Shown piece after piece: positions 1 to 10,660 of a stretch of DNA of 64,000 bases. The notes under the pieces are model-generated. The model was not told the DNA's origin. It searched no databases and saw nothing but the letters and a program-made list of their open reading frames with translations. Each line of letters begins with the position of its first letter. The stretch's first letter is position 1. Source of the DNA: Siphonodentalium dalli (Eukaryota; Mollusca; Scaphopoda; Gadilida; Siphonodentaliidae); NCBI GenBank assembly GCA_032622095.1, contig CP136067.1, forward strand, positions 77,092,705 to 77,156,704, written 5' to 3'. The position numbers and the translations under genes were made by a program.

Positions 1-1816
1 TATAAGTAAAATATTTAACAAAATAATCAATACACGAATTTCCAAATTTTTGGATGATAATGATATTATAAGTGATAATCAATATGGATTTAGAAAAAAT
101 AGAAGCACGATTGATAGTGCGTTCATTTTAAAATCGCTAACTACTAAGTACCTGAAAGAGGCAAAACCTCTATATGCAGTATTTGTAGACTTCCGTAAGG
201 CATTTGATACTGTCCACCGAGAGACAATGTTTACTAAATTGAAACATGTTGGTATCAATGGCAATATTATGAAAACTATTGAATCTATGTATGCGTCAAG
301 TGCTTATTCGGTACGAACTAGCCAAGGTTATGGGCCTCATATGATTTCAAATATTGGCGTTAGACAAGGATATATTATTTCTCCCACAATTTTCAAAATA
401 TTTATTGATGACATTAGCGCCGAATTTGATGATTCGTGCAAACCGGTTAAAGTTGGCGAAAAATCTCTAAGTCATATGCTATTTGCAGATGATCTGGTTA
501 TGCTATCTGAAACTGCTGAAGGTATGCAAAGATGTTTGAATAAATTGGAGAATTACAGCATAAGGAACAAAGTAGAAGTGAATCTTCAGAAAACTAAATG
601 CCTGATATTCAGGAAACGAGCAACAAAAAAACTAACTGCCTTTAAATTAAGCAACACTCCGTTGGAAACAGTTAAGGAATATACCTATCTTGGTATTAAA
701 TTTTGTGCGAATGGAAAATTTTGCAAAGCCCAGATAGATGTTAACAACAAAGGGTTAAAAGCAATGTATAGTTTAATGTCATCCTTGCGCAAACATGAAA
801 TTTTCTCAGTAAGCATTTGGTGTAAACTATTTGACAAGCTGATAAAACCTATCGTTTTATATGGTTGCGAAATATGGGCATCGCATATTAATATTAACAA
901 GCTCGCATCTATTCCATGTGAAATTACACATGTTAAATTTTGTAAATCAGTGTTGGGTTTAAATAGAATGGCGTCTAATCACGCGACAAGAGCAGAATTG
1001 GGCAGATTTCCGATAGCACATGATGCGATAATGAATGCTGTAAGATATATGCTTAAACTGTCTGAAAGAAAACCCAATATGTTACTTCAGAATTCTGCCC
1101 AAATATGCGAGGAATATATAATTCCACCGTTTTTGGCAGAAGCACTTCACATGCCAAAAATAAGCGATTTAGAGAATAACCTATCGCTGGAATATCTCAA
1201 TAAAGTCCGGGAAGAATTAAAATGCGTTCATATTCTAACGTTCAAAAACGAAATATTCGATGACAACAAGAAAAATGGTATGAATAAATTAAGAACGTAT
1301 CGTTGTTTCAAAGAACAATATGAAATTGAACCATACTTACTCCAAATTACTAATTTTTATACGAGATCGTGTTTCAGTAAGCTTAGAGTAAGCAATTATA
1401 AGTTGGGCGACACGCTCAGCCAAAAATACCTTACGAGAAACGCATATGTAAAAAATGTGAAGCAAATGAAATTGAAACGGAAGAACACTTTATAATGAGA
1501 TGTGAAAAACATAACCATTTGCGGAAGAGATTTTTCACTGAAATAGGAGTTCACCAACCAATTTTCGTAAACTTTGATGAAATAGAAAAGTTCATATTCC
1601 TCATGAAGGCTGAACACCCGAGTATATGCAATCTGATATGTAACATGGTTCGGCAGTTTTCCGCAAATAAATGAGAATATAGTGTTGAGTTACAAATACA
1701 TGTTATATATATATTTTATATGAAATTGTGTTGACTTGTGTTTAAATTATCTGTATTATGACAACTGCCCCGCGTGGGTGTATTATGTCAATAAAAATGT
1801 TATGTTATGTTATGTC
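1..1816 (+). mobile_element. LINE (non-LTR retrotransposon), 3' part, cut by left window edge
   Basis: The element enters from the left edge, carries a reverse-transcriptase reading frame (2-1674), then a short 3' UTR. It ends with AATAAA at 1790-1795 followed directly by about four copies of a TTATG-type pentamer (1797-1816). A polyadenylation-like signal next to a short tandem tail is a common LINE 3' end, and the element at 28725-32150 ends the same way. I place the 3' boundary at 1816 because repeats of another family start soon after (about 1850). The 5' half lies outside the window. Confidence 0.85.
2..1674 (+). pseudogene. LINE reverse transcriptase, 5' partial, one frameshift near codon 480
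   Basis: The frame is open from base 2, so the Met at 50 is internal and the true start is outside the window. RT blocks in order are YGFRKNRST, FVDFRKAFDTV (about 183-215), GVRQGYIISPTIF (about 356-394) and the catalytic box FADDLVML (481-504). Behind the RT come YLGIKF, LYGCEIW and AELGRFP, a C-terminal region also present in the LINE at 49.6 kb. The frame stops at 1492-1494, but from about 1441 another frame continues to a TGA at 1672-1674. It encodes a Cys/His cluster CX2CX9HX4C and a helical tail. A one-base change near 1440 therefore split a longer ORF2. The protein would have copied element RNA into DNA at a nicked target. The copy is dead unless the shift is a sequencing error. Confidence 0.85.
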
Positions 1817-1839
1817 CGTTTAAAAATGTTAACGCCACA

Positions 1840-2524
1840 GGTGAACATTTCAATGGCCAGATTCGAAATATCCAGTTTAAATCTCCGAGTTGAAACCGGG
1901 TTCAAACCTACATTGACGGTCCAACCAAACTGTTATGTGTATAAGTCGGTGTTTGTGGTCGTTCGGTGGCTGCCTGATTTAGTGAGATGGGCATTCAATC
2001 AAACTAACCAGCTATCAAGCGGATCACAAACAGACCGGCAGATTAATTATTGGAACGCCCTCAATTAACACGAACGGCCACGCGCTTATAACAATCCTAG
2101 CAAGCATCCATTCTCACACCGTAGACGCGCTGCCAGTGGGGATTATGTACAGCTACAACCGCGGTCCAGAAAAGACGGATTCGTCATCTCGGGGTCTAGC
2201 CTCCACCGACCGGGTTTAGTTGGACCGTCGAATTAGATGATTTAGTTGCTAGATAAAGGTTATAAAACGCAAAATTGTCGCAATTGAGACACAACTCATC
2301 ACCACTCACATCCCAGGCACGTGTGAGTACTTCTCCGTTATAAATTTCCAATAAAAATATGCTCGTTGTCGTAATTATCAATTTTCGCTGTCGATAGAAC
2401 GCGGCGGTCTGCATTAGACAAATACGTTTATTTAGCTCAATGATGTAGAGACACTATCATGCTAAGCCGTGGGCTGGACCAGGTTTAAACCAGATATGAC
2501 GAATGCATCACCTATGGTCTCGGG
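1840..2524 (+). repeat. Interspersed repeat with TTTAAACC motifs and GGATTCGTCATCTC ends
   Basis: The stretch 1850-2060 matches 3540-3700 and 42670-42800, sharing GTTTAAA..CTCCGAG, ACGGTCCA.CCAAAC and a G-rich GGTCGTTC.GTGGC segment. The stretch 2060-2176 resembles 4676-4787. It holds one full inner element at 2176-2504. I see no coding frame; the 110-residue open frame here follows the repeat and has no known motif. Confidence 0.6.
2176..2504. mobile_element. 329-bp MITE, copy 1, inverted ends GGATTCGTCATCTC
   Basis: The left end CGGATTCGTCATCTC (2176-2190) is inverted at the right end as GATATGACGAAT (2493-2504). The body matches 4787-5116 along its length, sharing TATAAAACGCAAAA, ATAAATTTCCAA, AATATGCTCG.TGTCGT and GGACCAGGTTTAAACCAGA. 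Two copies of near-equal length (329 and 330 bp) with the same ends support a mobile unit. The homology continues a little past both ends, so it may sit inside a larger repeated unit. Confidence 0.6.
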
Positions 2525-2529
2525 TTTAA

Positions 2530-3517
2530 AGCCACATGGCGGTTTGCGCTCCAAAATACACATAATATTATTCGCTTTTGAAATTTTCTCAGTATCGAAA
2601 TAGGTTGATAAATATCAGAACTACCTTTCTAGAGCATTATGTAACCCAAAAAAGACACATTGAAGTAATGAAAAATATAACTGTGAATTCGGTGTTTGGG
2701 TCCCAAACACAAAACAGTCATTTGCGCGACATGGAACAGAACAGAGCGTTCCGTGGTAGTCTATTTCTGATATGGTAACTATAAAGAGTGTTTTTCTGAC
2801 TTCTGGCGAAAAGTTGAAAACGGCTGAAAAAAGTGACTTTGGCAAGTCTTTTTTTTTTCATAGCATTTGAAGCCGGTATATCAATAGTTTGTTTATTTAT
2901 CGACTCATCGTATCCGCCGCTCCAACATACGTAGAAAAAAATTTGGAGGTTCCAATGAGCCACGGATTAACTGTCAAACGGCGGTTTATGCGGACATGGC
3001 TCTTTCGCGCCCCCACAAACAGAGGTATCTTTCGCGCCCCCACAAACAGAGGTATCTTAAAACGTCGATATAGAGCAGAAAATACGTGTTTTGTTTCTTA
3101 CATTTTTCGATAAATTTGGGATCGTTTCGTTGGTGCCAGTTATTTTTTTTAATCAGCGGCCTCGTAAACATGCACATGTAGACGATCTAGCAAATCTAGA
3201 GTTGTTTTCGCACTGAAACGTACTACTCAATGCTGATGATTAGAACGAAGAAAAAGTAGTGCGTGAATTTTTTTTTAATCGTTTCATGTTAAGATAACGC
3301 AATATACCTATTCCGGACATTTCGATTTCAGAATTATGAAGAATGCAAATAGCATCGTTTGTATTCGGGACTCGTACATTGTGTTAGAAGTTTAACTTTT
3401 TTTACTTCAATGCTCGTAGAAAGGTAGGTCAGGTATTTATCGACCTATTTCGATACCGGGAACATTTCAAAAGCGAATATTATTTTGTGTATTTTGGAGC
3501 GCAAACGCCATGTGGCT
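2530..3517. mobile_element. 988-bp TIR element flanked by TTAA
   Basis: TTAA at 2526-2529 and 3518-3521 bracket inverted arms of about 110 bp. Both arms start AGCCACATGGCG and continue through TTTGCGCTCCAAAATACAC, ATTCGCTTTTGAAAT and ATCGAAATAGGT.GATAAATA. The paralogous site near 5146-5158 (CTCGGGTTTAAACC) looks like the unoccupied target, which supports TTAA duplication. TTAA is typical of piggyBac-type transposition, but there is no transposase and the ends do not look like canonical piggyBac ends. A related left half lies at about 59020-59320. Confidence 0.65.
3000..3060 (+). repeat. Short direct duplication inside the TIR element
   Basis: The segment TCTTTCGCGCCCCCACAAAC plus AGAGGTATC is present twice in tandem (about 3001-3029 and 3030-3057). 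It lies in the loop region of the TTAA-flanked element and has no coding sense. Confidence 0.7.
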
Positions 3518-3922
3518 TTAACCCTAGGGCCGGATTCGTCATCTCCCGTTTAAACCTGGTTAAACCTACATTGGCGGTCCAGCCAAACCGGGTTTAAGGG
3601 GGCGTTTTTGTCGTTCAGTTGCCATCTAATTCGATTCGGTGATATGAGCATACATTCAAACTACTGCCGATATAATGGTTATTGACATGTCATAAATTAT
3701 CGCGAACGCGTGCACGCTCAACGGATTTATTCATTGAGAAACAAGTATCGCCCATGGACCATTAATTAATCCGATCTCATTCTGGGTTTAAATCAATCTG
3801 ACAAAGGGCATGTCTCTCAACGCGAGTTTCCCGCGCTGTTCATCACTTTGTTTGTGATAGGCTTTCTGCAAGATGCTTTACCCGCAAAGACAAATTTTTT
3901 GGTATTTACATGTACATATTAA

Positions 3923-4162
3923 AGGGTATAGGAGCTGTCTATCTGTTCGCCCATACCACTGGACCGATTTCAACCAAATTAGGTGTGGTGACACGGATGG
4001 TATAACGGCGTTATGGTTTACAAAATTTTGATTTAAAAATAGGAAAAAATTAAAAAATATTTTTTTTTAATTAATATTTGTTTGTTTTAAATTATTATTA
4101 TATTTTTTTTAATAAAATGTTCAAAATGTGCGCAAAGGTGTCGCAGGCTCCTATAAAAGCTC
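3923..4162. repeat. Possible short element, ends TATAGGAGC / GCTCCTATA
   Basis: GGTATAGGAGC near 3925 is inverted as GCTCCTATAAAAG near 4149. The interior has a segment reading CACTGGACCGATTTCAACC, the style of internal repeats in many invertebrate DNA elements, then a long AT-rich run. I have no target-site duplication to support it. Confidence 0.3.
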
Positions 4163-4786
4163 CATAACCGAGTCAATCCTTGACCAAGAGGTCAGTCAAG
4201 TAAAGGCAATTTGCTTATGAGTCCACAACAGAAGCGGCATCTGAACTGTCGGAAGTGGGCAAAAATACAGAGGGACAGAAATGTATTACATGCGTTGCTT
4301 TTTTTTCAATGTCATAAATTTCCCGTCATGCAGAAAATCAAAAAGTTCCCAGGTTTTGAACTAGTGGAATGTTATGGGAATTTATGGGCGTAGCCAGAGC
4401 AGAGCTTTGTGACATGATCTACATCAAAATAAGTTATCAAATTTTACTCATATAGCAATATAAGTTTGGGATTGCAAACTATGTGTTTAGCATATCTGGT
4501 CATGCAGTAGCATCGTTTTGGTTTCAAAATTTAAACTCTGAACCCTTCAAATGAATTCGTAGAAAACACCAGTATTTGTGATTGCCACAAGCCAAAAAAA
4601 CAAAAAACACAAGATAGCTGTAAAAATCATATTGAACATGTCCATATCTGAGCGTACGAATGAATCAACTGTGACACGATAACACCAGTCGGCAGTCGCC
4701 ACTTAGACACGCCATCACTCGAGATTATTTACAGCTCCACCCTTTGACTGAATATTTGACATTTCTAAAACGCGACGAAGAAAAGA

Positions 4787-5116
4787 CGGATTCGTCATCT
4801 CAAGTTTAGCCTCGGTAAAGCTTGTTTAGCTGGACCGCCGATTATAGGGTTTAATTGCCGGTTTAAGCTTATAAAACGCAAAAAAATATCGAAATTGACA
4901 AAATCTAATCTCCACATTCTTTATATGTGTTAGTGGTTCTCGCTTATAAATTTCCAACTTTGTAAATATGCTCGCTGTCGTATTTATTGATTTTCGCAAT
5001 AAATAAAACGAGGCGGTCCTCATCAGGAAAGTACGATAAATTATCTCGACGATATAGAGAAACTACTGCTAAACCATTGGTCTTGCTGGACCAGGTTTAA
5101 ACCAGAGATGACGAAT
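4787..5116. mobile_element. 330-bp MITE, copy 2, inverted ends GGATTCGTCATCTC
   Basis: The left end CGGATTCGTCATCTC (4787-4801) is inverted at the right as GAGATGACGAAT (5105-5116). It aligns along its length with 2176-2504 and keeps the upstream AGAAAAGA. The 65-residue frame on the minus strand is a by-product of the repeat; a similar one occurs in copy 1. Confidence 0.65.
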
Positions 5117-5230
5117 GTGTCACTTAAACCTGCGGTCTCGGGTTTAAACCACGGATTAAGCTGATTCACGGCGGTTTAAACCTAGATGTTTACATAGACC
5201 AGGTTTAAGCCTGAGATGACGAATCCGGCC

Positions 5231-6052
5231 TGGAGGTTTACGTAAACCAGGTTTAAATCGGAGATAGTAATGAATCCGGCCAATGAATTTATTGTTGATA
5301 TAGGGAAAATCATTTCTAACGAAATGCCTCAAGATAACAAAATGAATAGCGAGTATCTATCTCACTGGCGAATTTGGCAATAACTTCTGGATCGTTGAAA
5401 CTATGGAACTAGAATTGATTGAGGTGGCAAATTTCCCGACTCGATGAAATAGCCAAGATGATAGTCATTTTCAAATGGGGCGAAGAAGAAGATCACTTTC
5501 AAAAACGGTAACACACAGTACAATGCTATATATACACTAGCATTCTACCTTCATTTTGAAAACTACTCGAAAAAATCATGACGATAAGACTGTCAGCACT
5601 CTTAGCCCGATTTTATGCATTGCAAGAATTTATTGTGAATTATCAAAGATGTGTCCAATGCTGTAATACTAATTAATTTATTGCTGTTTATTATTAAACT
5701 CTCCTTTAAAATGTTCTTCATTGAAATAATATTTGTTTTATGATTGGGCCAGGGATCATTAAATGTAATACTACATACATATTCCACTCATTGTAAATGT
5801 ATATCCCCTAATAATTAATCAATTATTTCGGATTTCGAGATTTGATCAGTAGAAAGTTTAATCCGGATGAGAGTACTCCGAAGTACATACTCCAATCTAA
5901 AACTCGTGACGGGAAGTAGTAGTAACATATATATTGTGTCCTGAATATACCATTAATTGATAGAATACATCATGTAATTATAAATGTGATATGGGATTGG
6001 AGTACAAGTTATGCAGCTTATTGGTGAGCCTCTCCCCGTGTTGATTTGCTCT
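5231..6052. other. No gene seen; unassigned AT-rich DNA
   Basis: Only short chance frames are present. Apart from the degraded TTTAAACC repeat end near 5240-5283, I see no repeat copy or coding motif here. Confidence 0.5.
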
Positions 6053-6065
6053 CATGAAAAGGGTG

Positions 6066-6345
6066 TCAGACCGATTTTCCGAAGACCTATTACTACGAAG
6101 GCCCACAACTCCGAAGACCCGATTCTCCGACGTCCCACAACTCCGAAGACCCGATTCTCCGACGGCCCATAACTCCGAAGATCCGATTCTCCGAAAGCCC
6201 ATAACTCCGAAGGGCCGATTCTCCGAAAACCTATAACTCCGAAGGGCCATTTCTCCGAAGACCTATAACTCCGAAGGCCCGATTCTCCGACGGCCCATAA
6301 CTCCGAAGGTCCGATTCTCCGAAGGTCCGATTCTCCGAAGATTTT
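6066..6345 (+). repeat. Left-arm tandem array of TCCGAAG modules
   Basis: About 18 modules of 14-16 bp alternate between a GATTCTCCGAAG type and a CATAACTCCGAAG type, with GCCC, ACCC or GTCC linkers. The open frames on both strands here are repeat translations (arginine-, proline- and serine-rich), not genes. Confidence 0.9.
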
Positions 6346-6391
6346 GTTTTATCGGGGTATTATCGTTTACTAAATAGTGTACAGTCCAGTG

Positions 6392-6594
6392 GCGAAGCCA
6401 AGCGGTCCCAAAATTCCTACTGCCCCCATTAAACCTCTACTTGCTATTTCAGACAATATGGGCCCCTACCAAAACATGTCCAATGTCATGTAAACGCCCG
6501 GAAATCGTTCAAGGGGCATCAAAATATTCAAACTTTTCCTACTGCCCCCACCTAAATGGGAATCCTGGCCCGCCACTGACTATACACCAGATAC
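6392..6594. repeat. Inner module of the foldback, short copy, CAGTGGCG ends
   Basis: It starts CCAGTGGCGAAGCC and ends GGCCCGCCACTG, so it has short inverted ends of its own. It shares ATGTCATGTAAACG.CCGGAAAT with the inverted copy at 6728-7008 but lacks about 80 bp from the middle. It may be a separate MITE captured before the foldback formed. Confidence 0.65.
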
Positions 6595-6727
6595 TATATA
6601 ACGTTACGTTGGCCCATGCGATGCCAGAGTAAAATGTACAGGGGTGAACGGGGAAGAACTTGTCGCCCCTGTGCGTGTTAGGCTACTCTGACATTCTTGC
6701 AGCGTTTCGTTATAATATACCCGATGC

Positions 6728-7008
6728 ACACCAGTGGCGGAGCCAGGGTTCCCATTTAGGGGTGCACATTAATTAGCATATGTGGGGGATATATCATGCA
6801 TATGATATGCCGAAAGCATATCACGAAGGCCTGATTTGGGGAGCGCATGCATTGGAGGGGTCGCCCCCAATCGTTGTTCCGGGGGCTCCCCTGGGCAGGA
6901 ACACTGTGAATATTTGAATGCCTAGGAGGGATTTCCGGACGTTTACATGACATTTGACATGTTTTTTGGGGGGGCGGTCTTCCATAGGGCCCCATTGACT
7001 CCGCCACC
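6728..7008. repeat. Inner module of the foldback, long inverted copy
   Basis: It begins CCAGTGGCGGAGCC and ends ACTCCGCCACCGG. Compared with the left copy it has an extra G/C-rich stretch holding the inverted pair GGGGGCTCCCC and GGTCGCCCCC. It reads opposite to the left copy, as expected for one long foldback. Confidence 0.65.
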
Positions 7009-7049
7009 GGACTGTACACTATTTAATAAGCGATAAAACATTATCTTCG

Positions 7050-7300
7050 GAGAATCGGACCTTCGGAGAATCGGACCTTCGGAGAATCGGCCCTTCGGAG
7101 TTATATACCTTCGGAGTTATGGGCGTTCGGGGTTATAGGCCTTCGGAGTTATGGGCTTTCGGAGTTATGGGTATTCGGAGTTATGGGATTTCGGAGAATC
7201 GGGACTTCGGAGTTATGGGCTTTCGGAGAATCGGGGCGTCGGAGAATCGGACCTTCGGAGAATAGGACCTTCGGAGTTATGGGTCTTCGGAGAATCGCTA
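7050..7300 (-). repeat. Right-arm tandem array, inverted CTTCGGAG modules
   Basis: Modules CTTCGGAGAATCGG and CTTCGGAGTTATGGG alternate and mirror the left arm. The order of module types is not identical between the arms, which suggests repeat turnover since the element formed. Confidence 0.9.
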
Positions 7301-7316
7301 CGTAACCCATGAAAAG

Positions 7317-10300
7317 ATAGTAAAGAGACGGTAGCGCTGATCAGAAAAGGTTATTATGTTTGAGTGTTTAAAGTGGTCAAAGATCTATTAATGGGTTCGG
7401 TCCTCCAGTTTCAGAAAATGTAATATCCAGGTAAATGCGACGTTGCCTTGTTCTCTGGGGAAATTTTGATTAGTCAAAATGCGATTTTAAAACTATTTTA
7501 CGTTACTATGGACACCAATTGTAATTTCCTCACAATTTGTCCGGAGCCATGGATACATCTTTAAGTATACATAAGGGTGGTGTGTTGAATAAGATGTCGA
7601 GACATATGATTGCACTATTTCAAATAAATAGATAAATAAATAAACTCAATTCATTGCTCATACTCTGTGTACAGAATAACAGGTAGATTACAGAAGTAAC
7701 CTGGATATTCGATCTGGTATATTTTTTCTCAATATATAAAATTAATATTAATTTCCTGGATTTATTGTATAAAGTACACTGAACAAAAAATTATGTGCGT
7801 CTTCACAGTGATGACGGCATTGGCAAAATGAGTGGAACCAAAGGATGATTTGTCACGGCCGCTCAATCACATCAGTGTACTTGCTCGGAAAAACAATTTT
7901 GTCCTCCCGCCTTACGTAAAAATTAACACAAAAGTAAATGTGCAATTTTATTAAATGTTAAAATTTAACCTAATAAATATGTGTACGAAAAATCGGTAAT
8001 TGCGGCAATATAGATCAACGAACCCACAAACTAATGATATACAAAATGAATAAGTCTACGGAGTGCATATAAAGCTAGTTCATGTATTTAACGACCTATT
8101 TTGATCACTGGAGCCGGACAGGGATATAACATACGGATATGTACAATGTGTGTTTTCAAACCGTCAAGTGATTCAGCTTGTTCGCTGGGATATAACTTTC
8201 AGTGTAATGAATAAAATATCAATCGAAGAATCTTTGTTGTCGAGTTTAAGTAAAGAGAGGCAGGCCTATGTATGGATGCATTACTACTGCGTTGCACATT
8301 AGTGCGATACAGACCCCAACAGAGGGCGCTTCGAACCGGAACATGATTGCAGGCGATAGCAATCAGTTAGTCCTCGATCCAGAAGGGAGGCGATTCTCAT
8401 TATTACCGCATTAATTTTACATATCAAGCCTTGAACGAGTTCATCTCGTTCACTCGTTAGTTTGGCGATAAGGAGGCATTCTTTCCACCGACGTGGTTCT
8501 CATGTTTACAAGCTGTTTCTCGTAATTGCGGTCGTAAAATTGTGAATTTTCTTTCGATCCGAAAGTCTTGCCTCCTTGATTGCTCTTTAGGTCACATCGA
8601 ACGAAGGCATAAAACGACCAGAGATTTCCTTTGATTATGTAAGCTACCATTGATGTAAGGTTTAAGTATCTGCCACATCGAGGTGGGTCTTCTGATTCCA
8701 TCTCAGAAGTATTCTTTCCTTTCAAGATTAAGATACACATTCGGGAATCCGATTTCAATGAAATGCCTTCTTTGTGTGTTTTAGATTTGATACCCTTTCC
8801 CGTTTGTTATACTAATGTAGCTGTCGGAAATTTAATCATTTTCCATACCACCCGTGACTCTCGCAAGAAAGTATTGCAACCCGTCTTTGGAAATCGTTCT
8901 CTCGTGGAGTCTTGTCATAGAAGTGCCCCCTTGTATTCTATTTATGACCCTTACGTCGAGCCCAGGACATATATATCTACAAAAAAAATGGGACCTTGCG
9001 TAGGAAACACAAGGCAATGATGTAAAGAAAAGCAGCATTCTACATCATTTAAAAATTATCAATCTTGGTCTTGGCAAATCACAACCAGTTCAGATGAACA
9101 AGTATATGTATATATAGTGAGTATTCATGGACATATCTGAACAGATGCAAGTTGCTCAGAATAATCATCGTGATAAACTTTTCTAATTTAAACATTAACG
9201 TCTGTTTATAACAGTCAATGTGTTTAAGATTGAGTCGATGATCAACATCAATAGAATGTTTTGTAGCACCTGGCTCAACTTGAGTAGATTGATTTTGGAA
9301 CAACGCTCTAAACTTCAGTAGATGTGCACACGGCCTGCGATGTGTGTTCTGAAACAAACGCAATGTTAATTTTTTAACTTTGTGTTGATACGCTGTCTAC
9401 TTTGGTTTGACTCTCTGTCCGAGAGCTGACATCAACACATTTCCTTGCGGATACAACCGCACACAATAATATCAGCTTTGATTATCTATACTTCAGTCAT
9501 AGTCACAAATGGGACACGAACGACACATTTCTGAGGCATCTTGCATAGTTGAGAGCATTTCATCTGTTCGTGTCTTGTTGCAGAACACCGTGCACATATG
9601 TTTTGTTCTTGCAGTTTATCTAGGCCATGCCCATACTGTTGACATTAAAAACCCCGCAAAAGGTATGTTAGAAGTGTATACTCACTGTATGTTTCAGGTA
9701 TGCAACCAGCAACGCCGGTGGACGTTGAGACCGGCTGATGGTAAGAACGTAGGTATTTAATAGTACATTCATTCTATTAATTGTTTTTTACATTCTATGA
9801 ACATTTGTTACTCCCCGTGGAGTAAGCTCAGCTAATATCTCAGATACAGAGGAATAAGATATGTCACAGGTTTCTTGCTGCTATGCAGGATAATATGAAT
9901 CATACGTGACACGTAGTGGAGCAACCACACATGATGTACCTCAAATTTGCCTTTTTTCGGCGACATATAACGTTAAGAATAATTTATGTAACATCATGCA
10001 GTGGTCACGACGGAGACGACATGCCAAATTGACAAGACGTGTCGTGGATTGTAAAATCTTGTCTGGATTATCGTCATGACTTCTCAATTTTTCGTTTTCA
10101 TTAAGCTGACCAATGAAATTGATCTAAATGAAATTAATAGACTTAAATCACATGTGAATTCTTCGTAAGTTGTGAAGTAGTTACTTTCATTTTTATCGCG
10201 ATGCTTCATTTCCAATTCCGCGTTTTATTTTTGCAATCTCCACTCGGTTGCTAACCGGATGTCACGTGACAATTTCTCCAAAATCTATACCCGCGATCTT

Positions 10301-10401
10301 GAAAAATCACTGATGGATATAGCAAAAATTATATGACATCATTCGCCTGCCTTAGGTATAAGCACCCTTGGTGGTTGCTATTATTAGGAGTAACTAACCA
10401 G
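7317..10401. other. No supported gene; AT-rich unassigned DNA
   Basis: There is an A/T-simple stretch AAATAAATAGATAAATAAA near 7622-7645. The region 8450-9040 has slightly better composition and open frames on both strands (102 and 85 residues) with no known domain. Near 9615-9739 there are acceptor/donor-like sites inside an open frame, too weak to call exons. The stretch 9990-10230 resembles 27740-28560 in patches (GGAGACGACATG.CAAA, TCGTAAGTTGTGA), probably an old repeat. Confidence 0.45.
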
Positions 10402-10660
10402 CCTGTTATTCTGAAAATAAACTCATTTTGAACTTATTTCAAAATATCACAAATAAGCCCATATCGCCATTATTTGAATCTGAATTACGCTTTATATGAA
10501 CTGAATCGACTTAAACGACTTACGCTTTTTATAATGTGTTTTCACTCTGGCCCCTGCAATAAAACGGAATAACGGGTATAAGTCCATTATGGCTTATCAG
10601 ATTCCCATACGTACCTATGTAAATATTTAGGTCCAATATGAACCTATTTTCACGAGGATA
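10402..10660. mobile_element. MITE family with GTTCTCCC/TCCTCGC ends, copy 1 (eroded)
   Basis: It shares ATAAAACGGAATAACGGGTAT with copies at 17958, 23556 and 47362 (each has AAAACG.AATAACGG or its complement), a GTGTTTTCACTCTGGCCC segment and inverted ends (CTGTTATTCTGAAAAT left, ATTTTCACGAGGATATG right). It is shorter and more diverged than the other three. Confidence 0.55.

Larger units (their letters stand above)
3528..5230. mobile_element. Candidate 1.7-kb composite with 18-bp TIR GGCCGGATTCGTCATCTC
   Basis: GGCCGGATTCGTCATCTC at 3528-3545 reads inverted as GAGATGACGAATCCGGCC at 5213-5230, and both lead inward to a TTTAAACCTGGT-like motif. A further degraded end (AATGAATCCGGCC) lies near 5271-5283. 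Inside are the second 329-bp MITE copy (4787-5116), AT-rich DNA and a segment starting near 3923 that looks like another element. It could be a real composite transposon or separate insertions of one family that happen to face each other. Confidence 0.4.
6053..7316. mobile_element. Foldback transposable element with tandem-repeat arms and 9-bp TSD
   Basis: CATGAAAAG at 6053-6061 is repeated at 7308-7316 and brackets a 1246-bp inverted repeat (6062-7307). Both ends start GGT and reach CGATT.TCCGAAGACC at the same distance. The outer parts of both arms are arrays of alternating 14- to 16-bp modules CGATTCTCCGAAG and CCCATAACTCCGAAG (6066-6345 forward, 7050-7300 inverted). The inner parts are an inverted spacer (TTTTATCG, AATAGTGTACAGTCC) and inverted copies of a CAGTGGCGGAGCC-ended module (about 6392-6594 and 6728-7008). 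The loop is near 6645-6665. The 9-bp TSD and repeat-built arms recall Drosophila FB elements and Mutator-like foldbacks. No transposase is encoded. Confidence 0.85.

Noticed and set aside
5978-6250. Overlapping 90- and 60-residue frames on both strands with repeated Ser/Arg/Pro motifs
   Set aside because: They are translations of the TCCGAAG array in the foldback arm; the peptide period follows the DNA period.
6066-6345. Regular short repeats that might suggest a CRISPR array
   Set aside because: Modules are adjoining with no unique spacers, and the context is eukaryotic foldback DNA.
9509-9760. Possible two small exons (acceptor TTCTTGCAG, donor GGTATG; acceptor GTTTCAG, donor GGTAAG)
   Set aside because: The sites are weak, the exons would be under 50 bp, and the whole stretch is open without splicing; no homology recognised.
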